The position numbers and the translations under genes were made by a program. DNA of 42,859 bases from Spirochaetota bacterium (GTDB lineage: Bacteria; Spirochaetota; UBA4802; JAFGDQ01). Positions within the stretch are counted from its first letter, which is position 1. Each line of letters starts with the position of its first letter. The stretch covers positions 1 to 42,859 of the forward strand of contig JAXHTS010000053.1 in assembly GCA_034190085.1 (NCBI GenBank), written 5' to 3'. This document shows, piece by piece, positions 1 through 7,123 of this stretch. The notes below the pieces were generated by a model. That model saw nothing but the letters and a program-made list of their open reading frames with translations, was not told the DNA's origin and made no database searches.

Positions 1-570
1 CTCAGCTGTATATCTCCGTCTAACTCGCTTCTCTTGCATCTTGTCCTACTGGTTATTACTCTCGGAGGATTTACCAACTTAATTTCTCGGTATTATTGTC
101 CCATTTCATTGAAGCGAGACACTTATACAAAGGTTGCTTTTGCTAAACTCTACACTACTAAAACTGCTATTACAGCTGCGGATATTTTAGACGATAGAGT
201 GTTGCCATTTTTTGAGGAGCAAGGGATTCCCCTTTTGAGGATATTAACAGATAGAGGGACTGAGTATTGTGGGAAAATGGAAAACCATGAATATCAGTTG
301 TATTTAGCAGTTGAAAATATTGATCATTCTAAAACAAAAGCCTGAAGTCCTCAATCGAATGGCATTTGTGAAAGATTTCATAAGACTGTGTTGAATGAAT
401 TTTATCGCGTTGCTTTTAGAAAAAAGATTTACAGAGATTTAGAGGAGTTATAAGAAGATCTTGACGATTGGATAAAAGAATATAATGATGAGAGGACACA
501 TACTGGCAAGTATTGTTACGGAAAAACGCTCATGCAAACATTTCTATATTCGAAGAATATTGCTCTATAA
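1..570 (+). pseudogene. IS481-like transposase remnant (DDE integrase core, decayed)
   Basis: Reading frame 1 encodes the C-terminal half of a DDE/integrase-core transposase, open at the left window edge. Visible hallmarks are LTDRGTEYCG (second catalytic Asp region), then SPQSNGICERFHKT, which carries the catalytic Glu, and a tail like DDWIKEYNDERTH. This arrangement is typical of IS481-type transposases. The frame is broken by stops at 343-345 (TGA), 451-453 (TAA) and 568-570 (TAA), while the surrounding protein stays well conserved. At least the second lies where the family usually has Gln (LEEL-stop-EDL), so a single C-to-T change explains it. The N-terminal part lies outside the window or is lost. 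The gene cannot make a working transposase. Family assignment is by motif reading and is fairly sure at the DDE level, less so at the IS481 level. Confidence 0.8.
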
Positions 571-612
571 AAAATGCTGGATAATAACTTACAGACAACA
601 AAAGAAAACGAG

Positions 613-640
613 AGTGTCAGATTAAATGCTGGCTAGTACA
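613..640 (+). repeat. possible right terminal inverted repeat of the IS remnant
   Basis: The stretch ending GCTGGCTAGTACA lies about 45-70 bases after the transposase frame ends. Read from outside on the other strand it begins TGTACTAGCC, matching the usual 5'-TG end of IS3/IS481-like elements. The left end is not in the window, so the inverted repeat and any target duplication cannot be confirmed. Confidence 0.3.
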
Positions 641-692
641 TTGAAGTGCGCCCACATATTATGTGTAATAATTTTGAAAAATATATTTTACC

Positions 693-721
693 TTGACTTA
701 TTCAAACCTTATTTGTAAGTT
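693..721 (+). promoter_or_regulatory. possible promoter for the RiPP-like cluster
   Basis: TTGACT at 693-698 is a good -35-like hexamer. A weak TAAGTT at 716-721 follows after 17 bases. It lies about 50 bases before the radical SAM start and after the IS remnant end. The -10 match is poor, so this is only a candidate. Confidence 0.25.
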
Positions 722-771
722 TTCTATGTTTTGCCAAATTATTACTTCTAATATATTTTAGAGTATTGATA

Positions 772-2835
772 ATGAAGATTGTTTTAGTCTTCCCCCCATT
801 TTATTTAGAACCCATGTACAGTTTGCCGCCATTGGGCTTGGTTAATATAGCCACTACAGTAGCAGAAACAGAGCATCAGGTAGTGATTATCGACTTTGTC
901 CTCTCTCTACGCAATGGTGAGTTGAGTTTTGGAAAGAGTATATATAATGATTGCGCTGATATAATACTCAAAGAAAAACCTGATCTGGTTGGATTCTCAG
1001 CCCAGTGTACTACCTACCCCCCAGTTATCCAAATTGCCAAATTGATTAAAACCAAAAGTCCGGAAATTCTTACTATCATTGGAGGTCATAATGCCTCCTT
1101 TGTTGATCATTTGACTCTTGAGCAATACCCCTGGATTGACTCTATTATCCGCGGTGAAGGGGAGATGACTTTTAAGGAATTAACTGATGTCTATAGTAAG
1201 CTTTATAATCTGGATGGGGTAGCTGGTGTAACCTATCGAAGGGGGGATGAAATTATTAGAAATACGAATAGGGATCTTATTCAGAATTTAGATTCATTAT
1301 CTCTTCCAGATTATAGCTTTATTCCACCACTCTCGGTATATAGAGACGCCTATGAACTGCCTCGTAGCATCGCTATTTTAGAGGTTGGAAGAGGATGCCC
1401 TCATAAATGCATCTATTGTTCTGAATCTATATTTTGGAGGCGAAGCCCCAGACACTTCTCTGTGGATCGATTGACTCAAGAGATGCACAATCTTCATGAA
1501 AACTATGGAGCAGAGTGCTTTCTACTTGCATATGATCAATTCACTGCCCAAAAAGAATTCGTACAAGCATTCTGCCAAAGAGTGATAGAGGAGGGATTAA
1601 ATCATATACCTTGGTATTGCATATCAAGGCTTGACACAGTGAATGCATCTCTCCTTGCATTGATGAGGGATGCAGGATGTGAATCTATGTGTTATGGGAT
1701 TGATTCTGGCTCACAAAAGACACTGACTAATATTTGTAAAAAAATAGACAAGGATTTGCTCTACACACGCGTGAATGAGACTACAACCCCAGGAATCATT
1801 CCTACATTAAGCTTTGTTGTGGGTTTCCCATGGGAAAAGAGGTCGGATATTGACGATACATTGATCCTTTCGCTGAAAACAGGCGCATTGGGAAACATAA
1901 ATCCCCTAATTCAGATGCCTACTATACTGCCGGGTACTGAATTGTATCATAAATATAGAGATCGTCTTGTACGTGAGGTTGACACCTATTTTTCCCTAGG
2001 AATTGAGTTCTACAATGGACAACGTCTTCTTGATGATGAAGAGATAATTAATAAAAACTCCCAGATATATAGCAGCTTCTATAACCTTCAATGTGAGGGC
2101 TGTTCTCTATCAGAACTGAACCTCATCGTTACATATTTCCCCTTAATGATAACTTTATATCCAAAAACCCTTTTGTTATTGACAATTGAGTTTTCACAAT
2201 CGATTTCGATCTTCTTTACAGAATGGCTCTCCTGGATTACTCAACGATTGAAAAGGGATAAACCTATTCTCACTGCACAGGATTGCTATCAGCATTTTAC
2301 ATCCTTTGTTTATGAAAAATTTTATAATGACAGGAATATACATTTAAAACATCTTACTAATATTCTTAAGTATGAAACCTACAGCCTTGAGGTTGGGAAG
2401 TATAGCACTTCGCAAAGCTATTTTCAAATAGATCTCAATAATGTCCAAGAATTTATACCCCAAAGAAGCAATGATGTCCTTATTGGGAAATTTGATTTTG
2501 ATATTCCAATGATCATAAAAGATATAAAGAAAGGCCTTTATACAAAGGACTACCCACTCCAGGAGATATTACTTGTATTCCGACAGCAAGATGACAGGTT
2601 GACTGTAACAGAGATAAACGAATTTGGTAATATGTTTTTAAGCATGTGTGACGGAGAAAGTACATTATCATCCATATCGGATAAGCTCTATATTCATTAT
2701 AGCGCTGACATGAATCCAGAGGAGTTCTTTGAATCCTGTTTAGAGGCAGCTCAAGTATTAGGGGAGATGGGCTTACTTGTAATCAACCAATTTACCAATG
2801 ATAATAATCAGTTAATTGATGAAAAGATATTATAG
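772..2835 (+). CDS. cobalamin-binding-type radical SAM RiPP maturase with C-terminal PqqD-like domain
   Basis: This 687-residue protein has three parts. Residues 1 to about 140 form a Rossmann-like B12-binding domain (MKIVLVFPP, PLGLVNIA, IIGGHNASF), without a DxHxxG motif. A radical SAM core follows, with the [4Fe-4S] cluster motif CPHKCIYC (Cys209, Cys213, Cys216). After a helical extension, residues about 600-685 resemble PqqD, the RiPP recognition element: a hydrophobic strand, then FLSMCDGEST, an Ile-Ser-x-x-Leu helix, and a closing GEMGLLVI. B12 radical SAM enzymes commonly methylate unreactive carbons, and PqqD-like domains bind leader peptides. The next gene encodes a repetitive Cys-rich peptide, so peptide modification is the natural role. 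I chose ATG 772 over TTG 766; no strong Shine-Dalgarno site is visible. The exact reaction is unknown. Confidence 0.88.
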   Translation: MKIVLVFPPFYLEPMYSLPPLGLVNIATTVAETEHQVVIIDFVLSLRNGELSFGKSIYNDCADIILKEKPDLVGFSAQCTTYPPVIQIAKLIKTKSPEILTIIGGHNASFVDHLTLEQYPWIDSIIRGEGEMTFKELTDVYSKLYNLDGVAGVTYRRGDEIIRNTNRDLIQNLDSLSLPDYSFIPPLSVYRDAYELPRSIAILEVGRGCPHKCIYCSESIFWRRSPRHFSVDRLTQEMHNLHENYGAECFLLAYDQFTAQKEFVQAFCQRVIEEGLNHIPWYCISRLDTVNASLLALMRDAGCESMCYGIDSGSQKTLTNICKKIDKDLLYTRVNETTTPGIIPTLSFVVGFPWEKRSDIDDTLILSLKTGALGNINPLIQMPTILPGTELYHKYRDRLVREVDTYFSLGIEFYNGQRLLDDEEIINKNSQIYSSFYNLQCEGCSLSELNLIVTYFPLMITLYPKTLLLLTIEFSQSISIFFTEWLSWITQRLKRDKPILTAQDCYQHFTSFVYEKFYNDRNIHLKHLTNILKYETYSLEVGKYSTSQSYFQIDLNNVQEFIPQRSNDVLIGKFDFDIPMIIKDIKKGLYTKDYPLQEILLVFRQQDDRLTVTEINEFGNMFLSMCDGESTLSSISDKLYIHYSADMNPEEFFESCLEAAQVLGEMGLLVINQFTNDNNQLIDEKIL

Positions 2836-2848
2836 TAAATCCTCCCTC

Positions 2849-2876
2849 TTAGTTGATTATTAAGGGTTAGGATAAT
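2849..2876 (+). promoter_or_regulatory. possible internal promoter for the precursor peptide
   Basis: GATAAT at 2871-2876 matches the -10 consensus at five of six bases. A weak TTAGTT lies at 2849-2854, 16 bases upstream. An internal promoter would let the precursor be made in excess of its enzyme. The weak -35 keeps this tentative. Confidence 0.25.
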
Positions 2877-2905
2877 TCTCATTTAGTTGAGAAGCTCAAT
2901 GAGAA
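2876..2905 (+). promoter_or_regulatory. inverted repeat in the leader of the precursor gene
   Basis: TTCTCATT at 2876-2883 pairs exactly with AATGAGAA at 2898-2905. An inner TTGAG/CTCAA pair (2887-2891 and 2895-2899) can compete or stack. The structure ends about 20 bases before the Shine-Dalgarno site of the peptide gene, so it could influence mRNA stability or translation. No T-run follows, so it is not a normal terminator. Confidence 0.35.
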
Positions 2906-2940
2906 AAAGATATTTTAGTATAAAAGGAGGTGAAAGGGAT

Positions 2941-3081
2941 ATGCTAAAGGTTAAGAAAGTCGAAGAGAAGGTATCATATGCAAGCAATTGTCATGCGCCA
3001 TCGTGTCATGCTCCATCATGCCATGCGCCTTCTTGTCATGCGCCAGCTTGTCATGCTCCAGCCTGCCATGCTCCAGCATAA
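2941..3081 (+). CDS. RiPP-like precursor peptide with six Cys-His-Ala-Pro-(Ser/Ala) repeats
   Basis: This 46-residue peptide has a 16-residue charged leader (MLKVKKVEEKVSYASN) and then six perfect five-residue units: three CHAPS followed by three CHAPA. The core is therefore 30 residues with six Cys, six His and six Pro, and no linker. I chose ATG 2941 because an excellent Shine-Dalgarno site (AAGGAGGTG, ending at 2932) sits eight bases upstream; the longer upstream reading has no such site. It lies 105 bases after the radical SAM gene and just before a strong hairpin. A tiny, repetitive, Cys-rich product beside a radical SAM/PqqD-like enzyme is the classic picture of a RiPP precursor. The repeats could be cores for several identical small products, or one polydentate metal-binding chain. 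I do not recognise a described family with this exact repeat. Confidence 0.85.
   Translation: MLKVKKVEEKVSYASNCHAPSCHAPSCHAPSCHAPACHAPACHAPA
2989..3078 (+). repeat. six tandem 15-bp coding repeats
   Basis: Six in-frame 15-base units encode the repeat core. Units differ only at third codon positions, plus Ser to Ala in the fifth codon of units 4-6. The Cys codon pattern TGT, TGT, TGC occurs twice, in units 1-3 and 4-6. That suggests a 45-bp triplet was duplicated as a block. Confidence 0.9.
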
Positions 3082-3090
3082 TCAGACAGT

Positions 3091-3126
3091 CTAAGAAGGG
3101 GGAAGTTACTGCTTCCCCCTTCTTAG
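3091..3126 (+). terminator. perfect 15-bp hairpin after the precursor gene (partial terminator or mRNA end)
   Basis: CTAAGAAGGGGGAAG (3091-3105) is the exact reverse complement of 3112-3126, with a six-base loop TTACTG. It starts ten bases after the precursor stop. No long T-run follows, so it may act as a leaky terminator or 3' stabiliser that keeps precursor mRNA more abundant than the downstream enzyme mRNA. It is the strongest hairpin in the cluster. Confidence 0.7.
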
Positions 3127-3191
3127 TTGAAGTTAGAAATGAAAATATTATTAAAACAGCGGTTATCAAAAACCGAATTGATTATTTATCA

Positions 3192-4130
3192 ATGAAAGAG
3201 AGATTAATCGATTTACTAATTTGTCCAACCTGCCTCCCTCAGGAGAAGAGTTTAACGCCAGATGTCTTTGAGAGGATGGATGAGGACATCATAAAGGGAG
3301 AGTTAAAATGCCAAGGTTGCGGATTACGCTACCCCATCAAAGAGGGTATAGCCTCTTTATTGCCACATACACATAAACAACAGGTACATTCTTCACAATA
3401 TGAAGACTCATTGATGATATCATCCTATCTCTGGAGTCACTATGCTGACATCCTCGATGATGTCGAAGCTAGCCAAGCATATGTAAAATGGGCTGCTCTA
3501 ATCTCAAATAACCCTGGCCCTTCTCTTGATATAGGATGCGCTGTGGGTAGAATGACCTTTGAGATGGGTATGAAAAGCGACTATGCAATTGGGATTGACA
3601 GATCGGAAGGATTGATCCGAATGGCGAGAATGCTTATGTTGAATAGAGAACTAGAATTTACTTTGCTCAAGGAGGGTAAACTAATGGAAAATCGATTTAT
3701 TCATATTCCCGAAATATGGAAGAATAAAAATGTTGAGTTCATCATTGGTGACGCTCATAACCTTCCCTTTGCATCAAATACTTTTTCTACCATTGCATCC
3801 CTGAATATTATTGATAAAATTGCTTTGCCGATATCACACTTGAAAGAGATAAATAGAATAGCTATGAACCAGGGTACTCAATTCCTATTTTCTGATCCTT
3901 TCTCATGGTCACCAGAGGTCACTGATGAGATAAATTGGTTAGGAGGAAAGACAGAAGGACCCTTTGCTGGCGAAGGATTGGATAATTTGTTACAGATACT
4001 ACGAGGAAAAAATAATTATTTTTATCCATCATGGCAGATTGAGGATAAGGGACATATATTATGGAAAATACGCAAGCATCAAAATCTTTTTGAGATAATA
4101 AATAGCTCCTTTATCAAGGCCAGGAGGTAA
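3192..4130 (+). CDS. class I SAM methyltransferase with N-terminal Trm112-like zinc module
   Basis: The protein is 312 residues long. It opens with MKERLIDLLICPTC and a second CQGC pair near residue 40, the four-Cys pattern of Trm112-like zinc modules. The methyltransferase fold follows: motif I SLDIGCAVGRMTFEMG, an acidic ribose-binding strand ending GIDRSEG, and GDAHNLPFASNTFSTIASLN as the later core motif. An extra stretch with FTLLKEG lies between the second strand and the GDAHNLPF motif. I chose ATG 3192 because it begins the zinc module exactly; the longer open frame runs backwards through the hairpin and the peptide repeats out of frame. No clear Shine-Dalgarno site is seen. The stop lies three bases before the next start, so the two are an operon. 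A role in modifying the peptide, for example N-, S- or carboxyl-methylation, is inferred from context. Confidence 0.8.
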   Translation: MKERLIDLLICPTCLPQEKSLTPDVFERMDEDIIKGELKCQGCGLRYPIKEGIASLLPHTHKQQVHSSQYEDSLMISSYLWSHYADILDDVEASQAYVKWAALISNNPGPSLDIGCAVGRMTFEMGMKSDYAIGIDRSEGLIRMARMLMLNRELEFTLLKEGKLMENRFIHIPEIWKNKNVEFIIGDAHNLPFASNTFSTIASLNIIDKIALPISHLKEINRIAMNQGTQFLFSDPFSWSPEVTDEINWLGGKTEGPFAGEGLDNLLQILRGKNNYFYPSWQIEDKGHILWKIRKHQNLFEIINSSFIKARR

Positions 4131-4133
4131 GGG

Positions 4134-5087
4134 ATGATTGAGTCGTACTCTAATACTTCAATCATCGACGGGCATGTGGACCTCCTTTATGAGATGACTC
4201 GTAATCATAATGGCATACCCTTTGATAGGATAACAGATAGCCCTGTGACTATAGAGAGGTTGAAAAGGGGAAATGTGCGTATCATTGTGTCAGCCTATTA
4301 CTGTCCGGATGAATATAATGGAGGCTATTCTGCGGCTGAATATTTGGAAAATCTTTTCAATATATCAGAGTTATATCTAACAGGGCTCAAGCATGTGAAA
4401 TCTGCAAATGAGTTTGTTTTATGTTTCAATGGCGGGGAAGAGACAGGGATCATTTCTCTTATAGAGAACGCTGATGCCCTATTAGAGATGGGTATAGAAA
4501 AACTCGAAAAAAAGGGGATCAAGGTTGTTGGGCTTACTCATTCAGGGAGGAACAGAATCGGGGATGGCAATAGCATAAAATATCCAAATAAAATAACAAA
4601 TGATGGAAAAGCTCTTGTAAAATCATTAGATGATAGTGGGTTTGCCATAGATTTAGCGCATCTCTCAGAGACATGCTTCATGGAACTTTGTGATATATTC
4701 AAAGGCCCTATCATTTCCTCTCATACAGGGCTTCGTAAATTTTATGATATTCCTAGAAATCTCTCTCAAAAACAGACTGACATTATTTTGCACCGTGGTG
4801 GTCTGATTGGAATTACAATAAATCCGGAGATGCTTTCAGGTGATAAAATCGCTGATATAATAGATGTATTCCAGAACATCGATTTTATTGTTCAAAAATA
4901 TAATGCGAACAGCGTTGCATTGGGTAGTGACTTATGCGGTTTTGATTTTGTTAATCAGGGAATACCAGATATATCATATCTCAATGATTTAGCTGAAATT
5001 TTTGACAAACACGGATACACCAGCGAATCAATTAGGAAAATTATGGGTGAGAATTGGCTTCGATTCTATTGCTCTCTCCTTTCATAA
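4134..5087 (+). CDS. M19 family (renal/membrane-type) dipeptidase
   Basis: The 317-residue protein carries the zinc ligands of M19 dipeptidases in order: IDGHVDLLYEM (His-x-Asp), the bridging Glu in SLIENADAL, the LTHSGRNRIGDG block, IDLAHLSE (His), SSHTGLRKF (His), PRNLS and ALGSDLCGFD (Asp). These enzymes are di-zinc hydrolases of dipeptides, some tolerating D-residues at the C-terminal position. There is no signal peptide, so it should act in the cytoplasm. A strong AGGAGG at 4122-4127 overlaps the end of the methyltransferase gene, so translation is coupled. In this cluster the likely job is trimming or recycling peptide fragments, or releasing a very short final product. A general peptide-scavenging role is possible but less likely, given the tight operon. 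Confidence 0.85.
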   Translation: MIESYSNTSIIDGHVDLLYEMTRNHNGIPFDRITDSPVTIERLKRGNVRIIVSAYYCPDEYNGGYSAAEYLENLFNISELYLTGLKHVKSANEFVLCFNGGEETGIISLIENADALLEMGIEKLEKKGIKVVGLTHSGRNRIGDGNSIKYPNKITNDGKALVKSLDDSGFAIDLAHLSETCFMELCDIFKGPIISSHTGLRKFYDIPRNLSQKQTDIILHRGGLIGITINPEMLSGDKIADIIDVFQNIDFIVQKYNANSVALGSDLCGFDFVNQGIPDISYLNDLAEIFDKHGYTSESIRKIMGENWLRFYCSLLS

Positions 5088-5219
5088 TATGAACCTCTTC
5101 CGTATTAATCTACCACATTAAAATTAGCAAATAATAAGGAGCATATATGTAATAGCGACCGTATATTTCAAATATGAAAAAATAGCCAATTTTGTTATTT
5201 ACTTTAATATATAAACATT

Positions 5220-6137
5220 CTAACTAGACACAATATATTCATAAGCGCTCAATCCAGCTGTGGCTCCATCCGCAGCGGCCATTACTATCTGTCTCCTTGA
5301 ATTCTCTCTCATATCACCTGCGGCAAATAAACCCTCAATCGGTGTCCTCATTTGCATATCCACAATCACTTCCCCTTTTTCATTTAGTATTTCATTTGGT
5401 AAAAAGGCTGTATTAGGCTCAAATCCTACTAAGACAAACACACCATCAACTTTTAGCTCACTTGACTCATTTGTTTTCTTGTTAATCAAGGATAGTGATT
5501 CAACCCCATTATCCCCATTTATGGAATGGACCACGGTATCATAAACTGGATCAATTTTATTGTTACTTAAAACCCGATTCTGTAGAATCTTAGCTCCCCT
5601 AAATTGATCCCGTCTATGGATAAGGTAGACCCTGCTTGCAAAGCGTGTTAAATAGTCAGCATCCTCTAAAGCGGTATTACCCCCTCCGATAACCGCTGTG
5701 ATCTTATCTTTATAGAAAGCCCCATCGCATGTAGCACAAAAAGATACACCCCTACCAAGTAATTCACTCTCTCCAGGAATATTTAATTTCTTATGATTAG
5801 TGCCAGTGGCAACCAAAACGGATTTGCAATCCAATGTTCGGCCCTCTGACAGGATAACATGAAAACTACCGCTGTTATTGTCTTTCCTGATTTCATTGAT
5901 TACGCCGGATTGTATCTCAGCTCCAAGTCTTCTGGCCTGATTTTCCATTGCAGACATTAGTTCCCATCCAGGGATTGGATCAACAAATCCAGGATAGTTC
6001 TCAACTTCATTTGTGTTAATTACCTGCCCTCCAGGTGATAACTTCTCGATAACAACTAAACTCAAACCTGCTCTTATACCATAAATGGCCGCTGTAAGAC
6101 CAGCAGGTCCTGCTCCAATGATAATTAAATCATGCAT
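5220..6137 (-). CDS. trxB: thioredoxin reductase (NADPH)
   Basis: The 305-residue length is typical. The N-terminal FAD motif is GAGPAGLTAAIYG, and the redox-active CATCDG has Cys134 and Cys137. NADPH binding is shown by GGGNTALEDA and the HRRDQFR phosphate-binding stretch. The C-terminal FAD contact is AAGDMRE. The enzyme passes electrons from NADPH through FAD and the Cys pair to thioredoxin in the cytoplasm. An AAGGGGAG Shine-Dalgarno site precedes ATG 6137. It converges on the dipeptidase gene across a 132-base gap. Its own upstream gap suggests its own promoter. No thioredoxin gene is in the window. Confidence 0.95.
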   Translation of the reverse strand: MHDLIIIGAGPAGLTAAIYGIRAGLSLVVIEKLSPGGQVINTNEVENYPGFVDPIPGWELMSAMENQARRLGAEIQSGVINEIRKDNNSGSFHVILSEGRTLDCKSVLVATGTNHKKLNIPGESELLGRGVSFCATCDGAFYKDKITAVIGGGNTALEDADYLTRFASRVYLIHRRDQFRGAKILQNRVLSNNKIDPVYDTVVHSINGDNGVESLSLINKKTNESSELKVDGVFVLVGFEPNTAFLPNEILNEKGEVIVDMQMRTPIEGLFAAGDMRENSRRQIVMAAADGATAGLSAYEYIVSS

Positions 6138-6362
6138 AATTGTCTCCCCTTAACTATAATATTCTATCATCACAAAACAAAAACAATATTTAATACAATT
6201 TCATCTTTATAAAGTCTATCCGAACAGATCCATTCACTGAATGTGACATTTACTCAACTGTTAATGATAATCGATTGCAACTATTTACTGTCAATGATGT
6301 TTTTATATTCTCTAACAATGCACTCCTCATGATAAAATGAAAAAAATCATTCCTGAGCACAT
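6138..6362. other. intergenic region upstream of trxB
   Basis: This 225-base AT-rich gap holds the presumed trxB promoter on the minus strand. An AATGATAATCGATT segment near 6262 resembles half of a Fur/PerR-type operator but lacks full symmetry. No reading frame or strong hairpin is seen. Confidence 0.3.
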
Positions 6363-7040
6363 TTACTTAGCTCTATTAATCGCTATAGTAAATTCTCCCA
6401 ATTCTCTTATATTTTGAATGTTGCTGAAAATATCCTTAGCTTTACCTATGATAAATTCTTCATGTAACTTAGTCATCTCTCTTCCAATAACGATATCGCA
6501 TTCAGGGAACACATCGCTGATTGTCTTTAATGACTTTTTAATTCGATAAGGTGATTCAAAGATTACTATCACGCCCTTATAATCCATTAACCTCTCTAAC
6601 TCTTTTTTTCTTTTGCCTTCCTTTTTACTTAAAAATCCGGCAAAAAAAATATTCTGTCCGGGAAAACCAGATACTGAAATAATTGAGGTAAGGGCAGATG
6701 CTCCTGGAATAGGAACAATTTGAATTTTATTTTCTCGCGCCCTACTCACCAGCTTGCCTCCAGGATCTGATAAACCAGGTGTTCCTGAATCTGTTAAATA
6801 TGCTATTGAATTGCCATTTCTAAGCAACTTTATTGCATACTCAATTTTTGTTGCTAAGGAATGTTCGTGAATAGAATATGTTTTAATTCTTATGTTATAG
6901 TGATGAAGTAGTTTTTTTGTTCTCCTCGTGTCCTCGCAAAAGATGTATTGCACTTCCCCCTGTAATATCTTTATTGCTCTAATTGTAATGTCTTCCATAT
7001 TGCCGATTGGGGAGGAAATGATATATAAAATGCCACTCAT
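6363..7040 (-). CDS. rsmI: 16S rRNA (cytidine1402-2'-O)-methyltransferase, short form
   Basis: RsmI methylates the ribose 2'-OH of C1402 in the ribosomal decoding centre using SAM. The N-terminal SPIGNMEDITIRAI, CEDTRRTKKLLHHY, YLTDSGTPGLSDPG and PIPGASALTS blocks are all characteristic of the tetrapyrrole-methylase fold of this family. At 225 residues it is shorter than the usual 270-290: it stops right after the core fold (GEFTIAINRAK) and lacks the usual C-terminal helical extension. The frame shows no break that would restore the extension, so this is a natural short form. The next gene upstream on this strand starts at 8212, with about 80 bases between. Confidence 0.9.
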   Translation of the reverse strand: MSGILYIISSPIGNMEDITIRAIKILQGEVQYIFCEDTRRTKKLLHHYNIRIKTYSIHEHSLATKIEYAIKLLRNGNSIAYLTDSGTPGLSDPGGKLVSRARENKIQIVPIPGASALTSIISVSGFPGQNIFFAGFLSKKEGKRKKELERLMDYKGVIVIFESPYRIKKSLKTISDVFPECDIVIGREMTKLHEEFIIGKAKDIFSNIQNIRELGEFTIAINRAK

Positions 7041-7123
7041 CTACATATCCTATTTTAGGGCTATAATAAAAAGGATGAACTTTGAAGGTAAATATTGACA
7101 ACTACTTGGGAACAAACTTTCTC

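Noticed and set aside
2989-3078. Tandem 15-bp repeats as a possible CRISPR array
   Set aside because: Units are too short, contiguous and without spacers; they are in-frame coding repeats.
2951-3169. Open frame on the minus strand across the CHAP repeats, translating as a His/Met/Ala-rich repeat
   Set aside because: It is the antisense reading of tandem coding repeats; the plus strand has the strong ribosome site and the coherent precursor.
2988-3191. Longer N-terminus of the methyltransferase reading through the repeats and hairpin
   Set aside because: It would overlap the precursor out of frame and give Cys/Ser-rich low-complexity sequence; the zinc module starts exactly at ATG 3192.
6255-6275. 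Fur/PerR-like AATGATAATCGATT upstream of trxB
   Set aside because: Only a half-site with poor symmetry, in AT-rich DNA where this occurs by chance.
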